From contig CP107851.1 of assembly GCA_036013505.1 (NCBI GenBank), positions 2,728,001 to 2,792,000 of the forward strand: a stretch of DNA of 64,000 bases. Reading direction: 5' to 3'. The DNA is from Streptomyces sp. NBC_00510 (GTDB lineage: Bacteria > Actinomycetota > Actinomycetes > Streptomycetales > Streptomycetaceae). The position numbers and the translations under genes were made by a program. The notes beneath the pieces were generated by a model. It had not been told where the DNA came from. It saw only the letters and a list, made by a program, of their open reading frames with translations, and did no database searches. The first letter of the stretch is position 1, and every line of letters begins with the position of its first letter. This document shows positions 18,612 through 25,770 of the stretch, in pieces.

Positions 18612-19276
18612 GCGGACTCACCCTGCTCGCGGAGCAGACCTCCTCCCAGTCCACCGGCCAGGTGGTCGGCTACCCCTCGCTCTTCCTGCTGGTCGTACTC
18701 GGCTCGCTCGTGCCGGTCGTGCCCACCGGCGCGCTCGTCAGCAGTGCCGCCGTCGTCGCCTTCCACCAGACCGCCCCCTTCTCCCTCGCGCTGGTCTTCG
18801 TCGTCGCCGCGGGCGCCGCCTTCCTCGGCGACATGGGCCTCTACCTGCTCGGCCACCGCGGCGTACGCTCCCGCAACGGCTCGCGCTGGCTGCGGCAGCT
18901 CCAGCAACGCGCCGACCCCGCACGCCTCGCCGACGCGCAACGCCGGCTCGACGACCACGGCGTCGCCGTCCTCGTCCTGTCCCGCCTGATACCCGCCGGA
19001 CGCATCCCGGTGATGGTCGCCTGCCTGCTCGCCGAGATGCCCGTCCGCCGCTTCGCCCGCGGCGACGTCCCCGCCTGCCTGGCCTGGGCGGCGGCCTACC
19101 AGCTCATCGGCATCCTCGGCGGCACCCTCTTCCCGGAGCCGTGGCAGGGCGTCCTGCTCGCCGTCACGCTCACCCTCCTCATCGCCACCGCCCCCCAGCT
19201 CTGGCGCCGCCTGCGCGGCCTCACGACCACCCCCGCCGCCCCCGACGACACCCCGGCCGAACACCCCGGCCACTGA
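18608..19276 (+). CDS. DedA family membrane protein
   Basis: A 222-residue SNARE-associated/DedA protein with four to five membrane segments. The family features present are GYPSLFLLVVLGSLVPVVPTGAL near the N-terminus, the loop GDMGLYLLGHRGVR, and the conserved SRLIPAGRIPVMVACLLAEM followed by ARGDVPACLAW. DedA proteins act in undecaprenyl-phosphate or phospholipid flipping and membrane-potential homeostasis. The usual R/K-F-x-P-G-x-R motif is read here as SRLIPAGRIPVM, so flippase details may differ. Translation is coupled to the metallo-hydrolase through a 4-bp overlap. Confidence 0.87.
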   Translation: MSGLTLLAEQTSSQSTGQVVGYPSLFLLVVLGSLVPVVPTGALVSSAAVVAFHQTAPFSLALVFVVAAGAAFLGDMGLYLLGHRGVRSRNGSRWLRQLQQRADPARLADAQRRLDDHGVAVLVLSRLIPAGRIPVMVACLLAEMPVRRFARGDVPACLAWAAAYQLIGILGGTLFPEPWQGVLLAVTLTLLIATAPQLWRRLRGLTTTPAAPDDTPAEHPGH

Positions 19277-20027
19277 CCACCTCCCGGCGGAGGTCGCGCC
19301 CCGGACCCGCGGCCGCCCCGTCGCCAGGCCGGGCGCACCCGCCGGCTCCGCCCGGAAAGCACCCACGGGCCGCACCAGCCCCTCATCGGCCTCACCCCGG
19401 CCGCCCGGGGACTGGCAGCCCACGCGGGCACACGGTGCTCGCGGATCCCCGAACGATCCGGCCCGAACGCCACTCGTCGTCAGGTCGGACGACACCACCC
19501 CGGGAGCCACGCGCGCCCTGCGCCGGCCTCACCGCGCCCGCGCCGGCTCCGTGCCGAAGTCACTCACGCCACCCCCGACGACAGGCACCGGCGCCCGCGG
19601 ATGGAGCCCCGCCGTCCGCCCCCGACTTCAGGGTGCTGCTCGCAGCCCACCGGCCGGAGAGCCCGGTAGGGGCCCAGGTACGCGCCGCCGTCAGGCACCG
19701 GGACTGCGGAAGTTGCGCGCGTGCGCAACCGGGGCGCCTGCAAAGGCGGATGGCGCCGTCCCGCAGCCGGCGCCTCTACGACCGCGGGCACGCGGTGCAG
19801 TTCGCCGCCGGCTCCCATGCAGCCGGTGCCAGGTCCGCCCCGGGAAGCACCGACGCACCTAGGGTCGGCGCCCACGGATCGCATCAGCCCCTCATCGGCC
19901 TCATCGCGCCCGCAGCGCCTCCGTGCCGAACCCGCCCACGCACACCGTGGCCCCGGGGGCAACCGCTTCGGAGAACCCGGCCCGGACGGCCCCGCTTTCG
20001 CAGCATGGCATCGGCATGGGGCGGGGC
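19277..20027. repeat. Gene-free block with decayed imperfect repeats
   Basis: No convincing gene is seen in these 751 bases; all long open frames are compositional. Two parts repeat. A 24-base element ending CAGCCCCTCATCGGCCTCA occurs at 19371-19394 and 19880-19903 with one mismatch. A second, about 36 bases and ending CTCCGTGCCGAA, occurs at 19523-19558 and 19894-19930. In the right copy the two elements are fused, while in the left copy they are 130 bp apart. This looks like an old duplication with an insertion or deletion. Confidence 0.6.
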
Positions 20028-21263
20028 TCAGGCGGCGCCCTTGGCCAGGCCGGCGATCGCGGACTCGAGGTCGGACAACGCGGCGGCGACGTGGGGGAGT
20101 TCGAGAGGGGCCGGCGAGGTGAGGGCGGCGTGGCGCTGGGGGTCGTCGGTGCCGTGGAGGGGGCCGGTGTCGATGCGGACGTGGAGGGCGGACGGGTCGT
20201 CGCCGAAGCGGTGGCCGCCGGGGACGGGGCGGCCGAGGCGGGCGGACAGGGCGGTCTCCAGGGTGGGCGCGTCCGTGACGCCGGCGGCTGCCAGGGCGTG
20301 CCGCAGGGGGCCGAGGTCGGCGTAGAGGTGGAAGCCCGCTTCGGGTGGGCGGCACAGGGCGCCCGCTCGGGCGACCGCCACGTACGAGGCGGCGCCGAGG
20401 GCGGCGTGCAGGCGGGTGGCGGCGGCGAGATGGGCCCGGACGTCGGCGCCCTCGGCGAGCGCGTGGGCGGCCGTGGCGGCCACCGGCTCCGGGAGCACCG
20501 CGCGCAGCCCGGCGCAGCGGTCCGCCACGGCGGCGCGCAGGCGTGCGCCCTCGGCGGTGGCCGGGAAGCGGGCGATCGCCACGGGCCAGGACGGCGGGGC
20601 CAGGGCGGCGCACAGGTCCACGACGACGATCGTCCGGCCGGGCAGCGTCTCGGCGGGGGTGAGCAGCACGGTCTCGTGCGGATGGTGCACCGTGTCGGCG
20701 TACGTCTCGTCGGAGACCAGCAGCAGCCCGCACTGCTCGGCGGCCTCGCACACCTCGTGCAGCAGTTCCGGGGGCGTCACCGTCCCGCTGGGGTCGTCGG
20801 CGGCCGACATGAGCAGCACGCGCGGGTCGGTGCCCTCCGCGCGGGCCCGGCGTACCGCCTCCAGCAGGGCGAAGGGGTCGGGTGCGCCGCCGCCCACCGC
20901 GGGGGTCTGCACGGTCGTGGCGCGCCGGCCCAGGGTCCGCACCAGCGGGGCCTGCCAGGCGGCGGCGGGCCTGGCGAGCACGACGTCGCCGTCCACCGCG
21001 GCGAGCAGCGCCAGCAGCAGGGGCTCCGCGCCCGGCGCGGCGACGGTGTCGGCCGCGGTCGTGACGAGCCCGCGCCGCTCCCAGTGGCCCGCCGCGGCCG
21101 CGCGCACCGCCTCGCCGCCCCCGGGCGGCTCCGGCACGGCACCGCCCGGCAGACCTGCGGACAGCCGCTCCGCCCAGTACTGCGGCACCGGCAGCCCCGG
21201 GTCGGGGCGCAGACCGGCCCGCGCGAGACGCCCGGCGGGGGCCGGCGGTGAGGTCCGCTGCAT
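20028..21263 (-). CDS. Aminotransferase-fold protein lacking the PLP lysine
   Basis: A 411-residue protein of the class I/II aminotransferase fold. Recognisable pieces include the small-domain start and PVPQYWAERL, the cofactor-side stretch LLLVSDETYADTVHHPHETV (the Asp and Tyr that hold PLP), and C-terminal FHLYADLGPLRHAL and ALHVRIDTGPL. Where active enzymes have a S-K of the type GSFSKxxxxPGxRxG, this protein reads VVVDLCAALAPPSWPVAIA, with C-A in place of S-K. The only lysine is four residues from the C-terminus. It is therefore probably not a transaminase. ATG at 21263 has a strong GGAGGT six bases upstream. Confidence 0.8.
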   Translation of the reverse strand: MQRTSPPAPAGRLARAGLRPDPGLPVPQYWAERLSAGLPGGAVPEPPGGGEAVRAAAAGHWERRGLVTTAADTVAAPGAEPLLLALLAAVDGDVVLARPAAAWQAPLVRTLGRRATTVQTPAVGGGAPDPFALLEAVRRARAEGTDPRVLLMSAADDPSGTVTPPELLHEVCEAAEQCGLLLVSDETYADTVHHPHETVLLTPAETLPGRTIVVVDLCAALAPPSWPVAIARFPATAEGARLRAAVADRCAGLRAVLPEPVAATAAHALAEGADVRAHLAAATRLHAALGAASYVAVARAGALCRPPEAGFHLYADLGPLRHALAAAGVTDAPTLETALSARLGRPVPGGHRFGDDPSALHVRIDTGPLHGTDDPQRHAALTSPAPLELPHVAAALSDLESAIAGLAKGAA

Positions 21264-21430
21264 CCGTACCTCCGGTGGGATCGGGTGACCGGCGGGATCC
21301 GGCGACCGGGCCCACGGCCCGGCCCCCGCCGCCACCCTCGCACGCGCTCCGCGCTCCCGCCGCCGGGGCGCGCGAATCCCGCTGCGTGCCACCGGGAATC
21401 CAGGGCAACCGGAATCCAGGAGGTGTTCCC

Positions 21431-21592
21431 ATGGTCCCGCTGCTCGTCGTCCTGCTGCTGGCCCTCGTCCTGTTCGGCGCGGCTTTCGCGGTCGACGTCC
21501 TGTGGTGGGCCGCCCTGGTCGTCCTGGTGCTGTGGCTGCTCGGATTCGTGGCACGGAGCGGTTCCGCCGGCTCGCGCTGGTACCGGTGGTAG
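21431..21592 (+). CDS. Small hydrophobic membrane protein
   Basis: A 53-residue protein made of one or two membrane helices (residues 1-43: PLLVVLLLALVLFGAAF, then VLWWAALVVLVLWLLGF) and a short polar tail ending RWYRW. It matches a widespread group of tiny Streptomyces stress-type membrane proteins, with no known biochemical role. AGGAGG lies seven bases before the ATG, which strongly supports translation. It stands alone, divergent from the aminotransferase-fold gene. Confidence 0.8.
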   Translation: MVPLLVVLLLALVLFGAAFAVDVLWWAALVVLVLWLLGFVARSGSAGSRWYRW

Positions 21593-21681
21593 TGGACGCG
21601 ACCGCGAGCGGCAGGAGAGGCGTGCGGCGGCCGTCGGGGGGCCGCGCGCCCCGGATTCGCGAGGTTTCCTCCCCCGGTCCG

Positions 21682-21942
21682 CTATTGCTGCGCCTGGACC
21701 GGCATGCGCAGGGTGCGGGCCCTCGCCCCGGCCCGCGTACGGCCGGAGGAGACCATCCGCTGGGGATGGCGGCGCAGGTACTCGCCCTCCAGGGCCGCCA
21801 TCCGCGAGTTGTGGGCGTCGAGGGCCGCCCCGGAGCCGTAGAGCAGCGTCTCGTGGCGGGTCCGGTGGACCGACTCCAGTTCCTGCACCAGTTGTCGTTC
21901 GTCCAGGTCTGCGGGGTCGACCCCGCCGGGGTAGCGGCTCAT
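21682..21942 (-). CDS. DUF6158-type small protein
   Basis: An 86-residue soluble, charged, helical protein of the Streptomyces group I recall as DUF6158. It opens with GGVDPADLDERQLVQELESVHRTRHETLLYG and continues with DAHNSRMAALEGEYLRRHPQR. The function is unknown; the even spacing of charged residues suggests a helical pair. A sigma-B-like promoter at 21987-22011 precedes it. The start at 21942 is supported by AAGGAAGG upstream. The divergent DUF2795 gene shares the regulatory region and is a typical companion of stress-induced genes. Confidence 0.75.
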   Translation of the reverse strand: MSRYPGGVDPADLDERQLVQELESVHRTRHETLLYGSGAALDAHNSRMAALEGEYLRRHPQRMVSSGRTRAGARARTLRMPVQAQQ

Positions 21943-21986
21943 GGGTCGCGCACCTTCCTTTCGCCTCCTGTCACCTCGCCCGTTTG

Positions 21987-22011
21987 GTACCCCCGGTGCG
22001 GGGATTCATCC
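21987..22011 (-). promoter_or_regulatory. Sigma-B-like promoter of the DUF6158-type gene
   Basis: On the minus strand the sequence reads GGAT, 15 bases, GGGTAC. This fits the published Streptomyces sigma-B consensus GNNT-N14-16-GGGTAY. On the plus strand a weaker match, GCAT-N14-GGGTAG (22033-22056), faces the DUF2795 gene. Both flanking genes may thus be osmotic-stress responsive. Match by eye. Confidence 0.5.
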
Positions 22012-22094
22012 GCTTCTGTGGGCATTCAACAGGCATCGGATCCCTGGTCCGGGTAGACGATGGAGAGACCTGACCCCTGAGGAAAGGAGCCACC

Positions 22095-22475
22095 GTGCAA
22101 CGAGGAAGCGACCGTCTGAGCGTCCACCGTGACGACGAGATGAAGCACGAGCTGCGCGAGCTGCTGCGCTCCGGGCACTCCACCCGGGTCGAGGAGTGGC
22201 ACGACCCCGAACCCGGCGCCGACGACGACCCCGAGGTCGGCACCGGGCCGGCCTGGGCGGGGGCCCCCGAGGGCACGGCGGTGCGGTTCGAGCTCGGCAG
22301 GCATCTGACCCGGGAGCCGTTCCCCGCCCGGCGCGGCGACCTGCTGCGGGCCCTGCGCGACCGGCACGCGCCGGACCCCCTGACCGACCTGGTGGACGGA
22401 CTCCCCGGCGACAACCGGCGGTACGCCAACGTCCAGGAAGTCGTCCGGACGCTGGGCATGCGCCCGGAGGCCTGA
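22095..22475 (+). CDS. DUF2795 domain protein
   Basis: A 126-residue acidic protein. The second half (about 60-126) reads FELGRHLTREPFPARRGDLLRAL and ends with LTDLVDGLPGDNRRYANVQEVV, the pattern of DUF2795. The first half is charged and rich in His, Glu and Arg. DUF2795 proteins are common in actinobacteria and have no settled function. The GTG start is preceded by AAAGGAG. It is divergent from the DUF6158-type gene, and a weak sigma-B-like element precedes it. Confidence 0.8.
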   Translation: MQRGSDRLSVHRDDEMKHELRELLRSGHSTRVEEWHDPEPGADDDPEVGTGPAWAGAPEGTAVRFELGRHLTREPFPARRGDLLRALRDRHAPDPLTDLVDGLPGDNRRYANVQEVVRTLGMRPEA

Positions 22476-22576
22476 CGGGCCGCACCGCGACGCGGGCCAC
22501 GGGGCCGGTCCACCGGCCCCGCGCGCCCGCACCGACCGCACCGCCCGGGAATCGATCGATCGTGGAGGTAGCCGTT

Positions 22577-24046
22577 GTGCGCCGGATCCTGAGCGCATGG
22601 GACAAGGACCTGTTCCTGAACGTGGCGACCCGTTCGTGGCCGGCCGCCGAGCCGGTGCTGCCGCGGCTCAGCAGGGCCGCCAACCACGGGCTGCTGTGGT
22701 TCGGGGTCGCGGCCGGCATCGCGGCCGTCGGCGGCCGCACCGGCCGGCGCGCCGCCCTGCGCGGCGCCGCGTCGCTGGCTGTGGCGTCGGCGGTGGTCAA
22801 CACCGTCGGCAAGGGCGCGGTGCGCCGCAACCGCCCGGTCCTCGACGCCGTGCCGGTGATACGCCGGCTGTCGCGGCAGCCCGGCACCACGTCCTTCCCG
22901 TCCGGCCACGCCGCGTCGGCCGCCGCGTTCGCCGCGGGCGTCGCCCTGGAAGCGCCCCGCTGGGGCGCCGCGGTGCTGCCGGTCGCCTGGTCGGTGGCGT
23001 TCTCCCGGATCTACACCGGCGTGCACTACCCCAGCGACGTCGCCGCCGGGATGGCCCTCGGCGCGGGCGCGGCCCTGGCCGTACGCGGCCTGGTCCCCAC
23101 CGGGCGGCAGCTGGCGGTGCCCCCCACTCCCCGGGCCGACGCCCCGGCCCTGCCCGACGGCCGCGGGCTGTACGCGGTGGTCAACGAGGTCTCGGGCCCT
23201 CCGCCGCTGCTCGGCCCGCCGGCCGAGCGGCTGCGCGGCGCGCTGCCCGAGGCCGTGGTCGAGGAGTGCTCCGAGGACGACGACCTCGCCGAGATGCTGG
23301 AGAAGGCCGCCCAGCAGGCCGCGGAGGCCGGCGGCGCGCTCGGCATCCACGGCGGGGACGGCAGCGTCAGCCTCGCCGCGTCGGTCGCGCTGCGGCACGG
23401 TGTGCCGTTGCTCGTCTCCCCCGGCGGCACGTACAACCACTTCGCGTTCGACCTGTCGATCGAGAACATCGACGACGCCGCACGGGCGGCCCGGGAGGGC
23501 ACCGCGATCGCCGTCGACGTCGCGCGGGTCTCCCCGACCGGCGACGCCGCGGGCGAGGCGGACGGGTCCGCGCGGTCCACGGTCTTCCTCAACACCTTCA
23601 GCATCGGCGTCTACCCCGACCTGGTCCGCTACCGCGAACGCTGGTCGCGGCGCGTGGGCAGCTGGCCCGCGGGGGTGCTGGCCGCGCTGCACGTGCTGCG
23701 CACGTCCGCCCCGATCGACCTGGAGATCAACGGGCGGCGCCACTCGGTGTGGATGCTCTTCGCCGGCAACGGCGCCTACCGCAGCATCGGCCCGGCGCCG
23801 CTGCGCCGCCGAGCCCTCTCCGACGGGCAGCTCGACGTCCGCATCGTCCCCGGCAGCCCCTACGCCCGCACCCGCCTGCTCGCGGCCGCCCTCACCGGCT
23901 CCACCACGGCCCTGCTGCGGCGGCTGCGGATCGGCGACGTCGATCCCGGCACCCGCCTGGCCTTCGACGGCGAGGTCGCGCCCGCGCCGCGCGACCTGGT
24001 CATCGACAAGGCCAACGAGGCCCTGACCGTCTACCGGCCGCTCTGA
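22577..24046 (+). CDS. PAP2 phosphatase fused to a diacylglycerol-kinase domain
   Basis: A 489-residue membrane-associated fusion. The N-terminal half (about 1-180) is a PAP2 phosphatase: KGAVRRNRPVLD (K-x6-RP motif), PSGHAASAAAFAAG and SRIYTGVHYPSDVAAG with the catalytic histidine. The C-terminal half (about 190-489) is a diacylglycerol-kinase/sphingosine-kinase catalytic domain with the nucleotide loop GIHGGDGSVSLAA and LLVSPGGTYNHFAFDL. It could both dephosphorylate phosphatidic acid and rephosphorylate a lipid. GGAGGT seven bases before the GTG at 22577 decides the start over the in-frame GTG at 22562. Confidence 0.9.
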   Translation: MRRILSAWDKDLFLNVATRSWPAAEPVLPRLSRAANHGLLWFGVAAGIAAVGGRTGRRAALRGAASLAVASAVVNTVGKGAVRRNRPVLDAVPVIRRLSRQPGTTSFPSGHAASAAAFAAGVALEAPRWGAAVLPVAWSVAFSRIYTGVHYPSDVAAGMALGAGAALAVRGLVPTGRQLAVPPTPRADAPALPDGRGLYAVVNEVSGPPPLLGPPAERLRGALPEAVVEECSEDDDLAEMLEKAAQQAAEAGGALGIHGGDGSVSLAASVALRHGVPLLVSPGGTYNHFAFDLSIENIDDAARAAREGTAIAVDVARVSPTGDAAGEADGSARSTVFLNTFSIGVYPDLVRYRERWSRRVGSWPAGVLAALHVLRTSAPIDLEINGRRHSVWMLFAGNGAYRSIGPAPLRRRALSDGQLDVRIVPGSPYARTRLLAAALTGSTTALLRRLRIGDVDPGTRLAFDGEVAPAPRDLVIDKANEALTVYRPL

Positions 24047-24059
24047 CCCCGGCAGCACG

Positions 24060-24094
24060 ACGCGGGCCGCGCTCCCGGGGGGCGCGGCCCGCGT
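24060..24094. terminator. Bidirectional terminator hairpin
   Basis: The arms ACGCGGGCCGCGC (24060-24072) and GCGCGGCCCGCGT (24082-24094) form a perfect 13-bp stem with a 9-base loop. It lies between the convergent PAP2-kinase and SseB genes and can end transcription from both sides. There is no T-run, as is usual in Streptomyces. Confidence 0.75.
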
Positions 24095-24124
24095 GGCACG
24101 CGCGGGTGGGCGGACCGCCGTCGG

Positions 24125-24538
24125 TCAGCCCGACAGGCCCGCCAGCGCACGGACGCCCTCGCCCTTGATGGTGAGGGTGTCCGGCGATCCCGCGTCTATC
24201 GCGAGCGTGAGCTCGTCCGACGGCCAGCCGCTGCTCAGCGCCGCGAGGGGCAGGATGCGGTACCCCCGCGCGTTCGGCAGGGCGTGCGCCAGGCGCACCT
24301 CCGAGGTGAAGACCGGGACCAGCTTCGTCCCGTCCTCCTGCTCGAAGACCGGCAGGCTGATCGTCTCCTGCTCCGCCTCCTCCCCCGCGGACTCCTCCGG
24401 CGCCACCGGCACCGGCAGCAGGATGTCGCTGGCGGCCAGGGTGCTGAGCGCGGCCGCGTTGTCACCGCCGGTGGCGATCTCGTGCAGGGCACGCTGTGCC
24501 GGGGGCTGCGCACCGTTCGGAGTGGTGAAATCGGTCAT
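24125..24538 (-). CDS. SseB family protein
   Basis: A 137-residue protein with the SseB N-terminal-domain pattern: ASDILLPVPVAPEESAGEE near the middle, then ISLPVFEQEDGTKLVPVFTSEVRLAHAL and a C-terminal LTIKGEGVRALAG. The fold is alpha/beta. SseB-like proteins are named after an E. coli protein implicated in serine sensitivity, with no firm activity. ATG at 24538 is preceded by a moderate GGAA. It is the second gene after the RNA ligase in the leftward direction, with an 88-bp gap. Confidence 0.82.
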   Translation of the reverse strand: MTDFTTPNGAQPPAQRALHEIATGGDNAAALSTLAASDILLPVPVAPEESAGEEAEQETISLPVFEQEDGTKLVPVFTSEVRLAHALPNARGYRILPLAALSSGWPSDELTLAIDAGSPDTLTIKGEGVRALAGLSG

Positions 24539-24626
24539 GGCCGTTCCCTTTCCGTTGCTTGCGTACGGGGTGGCTCGGGGGCTGCGCGTACCCACCGAGG
24601 GAACGGTCATGCGTGCTCCGCGGGTG

Positions 24627-25697
24627 TCACTCGTACTCGGTGCCGCCCTTGCGGGTGAGGTAGGCGTCGCTGACCGCCTTGAGGACGGCGCGTCCGCCGA
24701 GCTCGGGGCTGTGCCGGTCGGGGGCCGCCCGGACCACGACGCCCTCGCGCAGATGCAGGCCGCGGCCGGAGACGGTCTCGGCGCCCCGCGCGAGCTCCAG
24801 GACGACGTCGAGGTCGTACGGGCCCTGGTAGAGCGTGGGCACCAGCGGCACGCTCCCGGCCGGGAGGACCTCTGCGGGGTCGAGCCAGCGGACCGCCCCG
24901 TCGATCTCGGCGGCGACGTCGAAGGCCGCGTAGCCGGGCGTGTCGCGGCCCGCGTCGGCGCCGTAGCCGAGGTCCTGGACACCGGCGCCGTAGACCTCGC
25001 CGAAGATCGCCACGCGGCTGGCGCCGAGCCGGCCGGCGAGGGCCGCGGCAACGTCGGGCAGGCCGTGTCCGCGGACGGCGCGCCAGTAGAGGTTGCCGTC
25101 GGCCTCCTTCAGGGCGAGGCGCTGGGCGCCCAGCCCCTTGGAGGTGACCAGCACACGTCCCGGGCCGGCGAGGTAGGTCAGGCAGCAGGCCGTCCCGTGG
25201 AGCTTCTCGGTGATCGCGACCGGCTCGCCCTCGCCGAACACCCCGGGGTGGCGCTTGACGTTCTCGATGTCGATCCACGGCAGCAGGTCCGGCGCCGACT
25301 CCACGTCGCCGCTCATCGACACCGGGACCGGCGGCACCCACTTGCTGATGCCGAGCAGCTCCGCGAAGTCGGTGGCGTCGCCGGCGGCCCGCGCCAGGTC
25401 CGTGCCCTCGAGCGCGGCCGGGCGGCAGACGATGCCCTGGGACAGCTCGCCGCGCAGCCGCACCGCCTTGACGCGGTCGGCCGCGGGGCCGGCGAGCCGT
25501 CCGGTCAGGCCGAGCTCGTCGATGAGCGCGGCGGGCAGCACGGACTGCTCGGGGATGTACAGCGCGAAATCGCCGGTCCGGTAGGCGCCCTTGGCCACGA
25601 CCGCCCGGTAGAGGCCGACCTGGGCGAGTTCCAGGGCGTCCGCGTTCGGGTGGTCGTGGACGGTGAGCCGTTCGGCCGTGACGCGCAGCGTCGACAT
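24627..25697 (-). CDS. RNA ligase (ATP), Rnl5/DraRnl-like
   Basis: A 356-residue protein with an N-terminal OB-like domain (about 1-100: MSTLRVTAERL, PNADALELAQVGLYRAVV, RTGDFALYIPE) and a nucleotidyltransferase ligase domain (about 150-356). The adenylated lysine is in motif I, EKLHGTACCLTY near 165; motif III-like AIFGEVYGAGVQDLGY and motif IV EGVVVRAA follow. The C-terminal KAVSDAYLTRKGGTEYE supplies motif V. The Deinococcus enzyme of this group seals 3'-OH RNA ends in nicked duplexes, so RNA repair is the likely role. No RtcB, Pnkp or RtcR partner gene is adjacent. GAGGGGG precedes ATG. Confidence 0.85.
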   Translation of the reverse strand: MSTLRVTAERLTVHDHPNADALELAQVGLYRAVVAKGAYRTGDFALYIPEQSVLPAALIDELGLTGRLAGPAADRVKAVRLRGELSQGIVCRPAALEGTDLARAAGDATDFAELLGISKWVPPVPVSMSGDVESAPDLLPWIDIENVKRHPGVFGEGEPVAITEKLHGTACCLTYLAGPGRVLVTSKGLGAQRLALKEADGNLYWRAVRGHGLPDVAAALAGRLGASRVAIFGEVYGAGVQDLGYGADAGRDTPGYAAFDVAAEIDGAVRWLDPAEVLPAGSVPLVPTLYQGPYDLDVVLELARGAETVSGRGLHLREGVVVRAAPDRHSPELGGRAVLKAVSDAYLTRKGGTEYE

Positions 25698-25770
25698 CGG
25701 GTTCCCCCTCGTGGTGGTGCGTGGATCGCACCACTGTGCGGGGTGCCGCGCGTCGCGGGCGAACGGTTTT

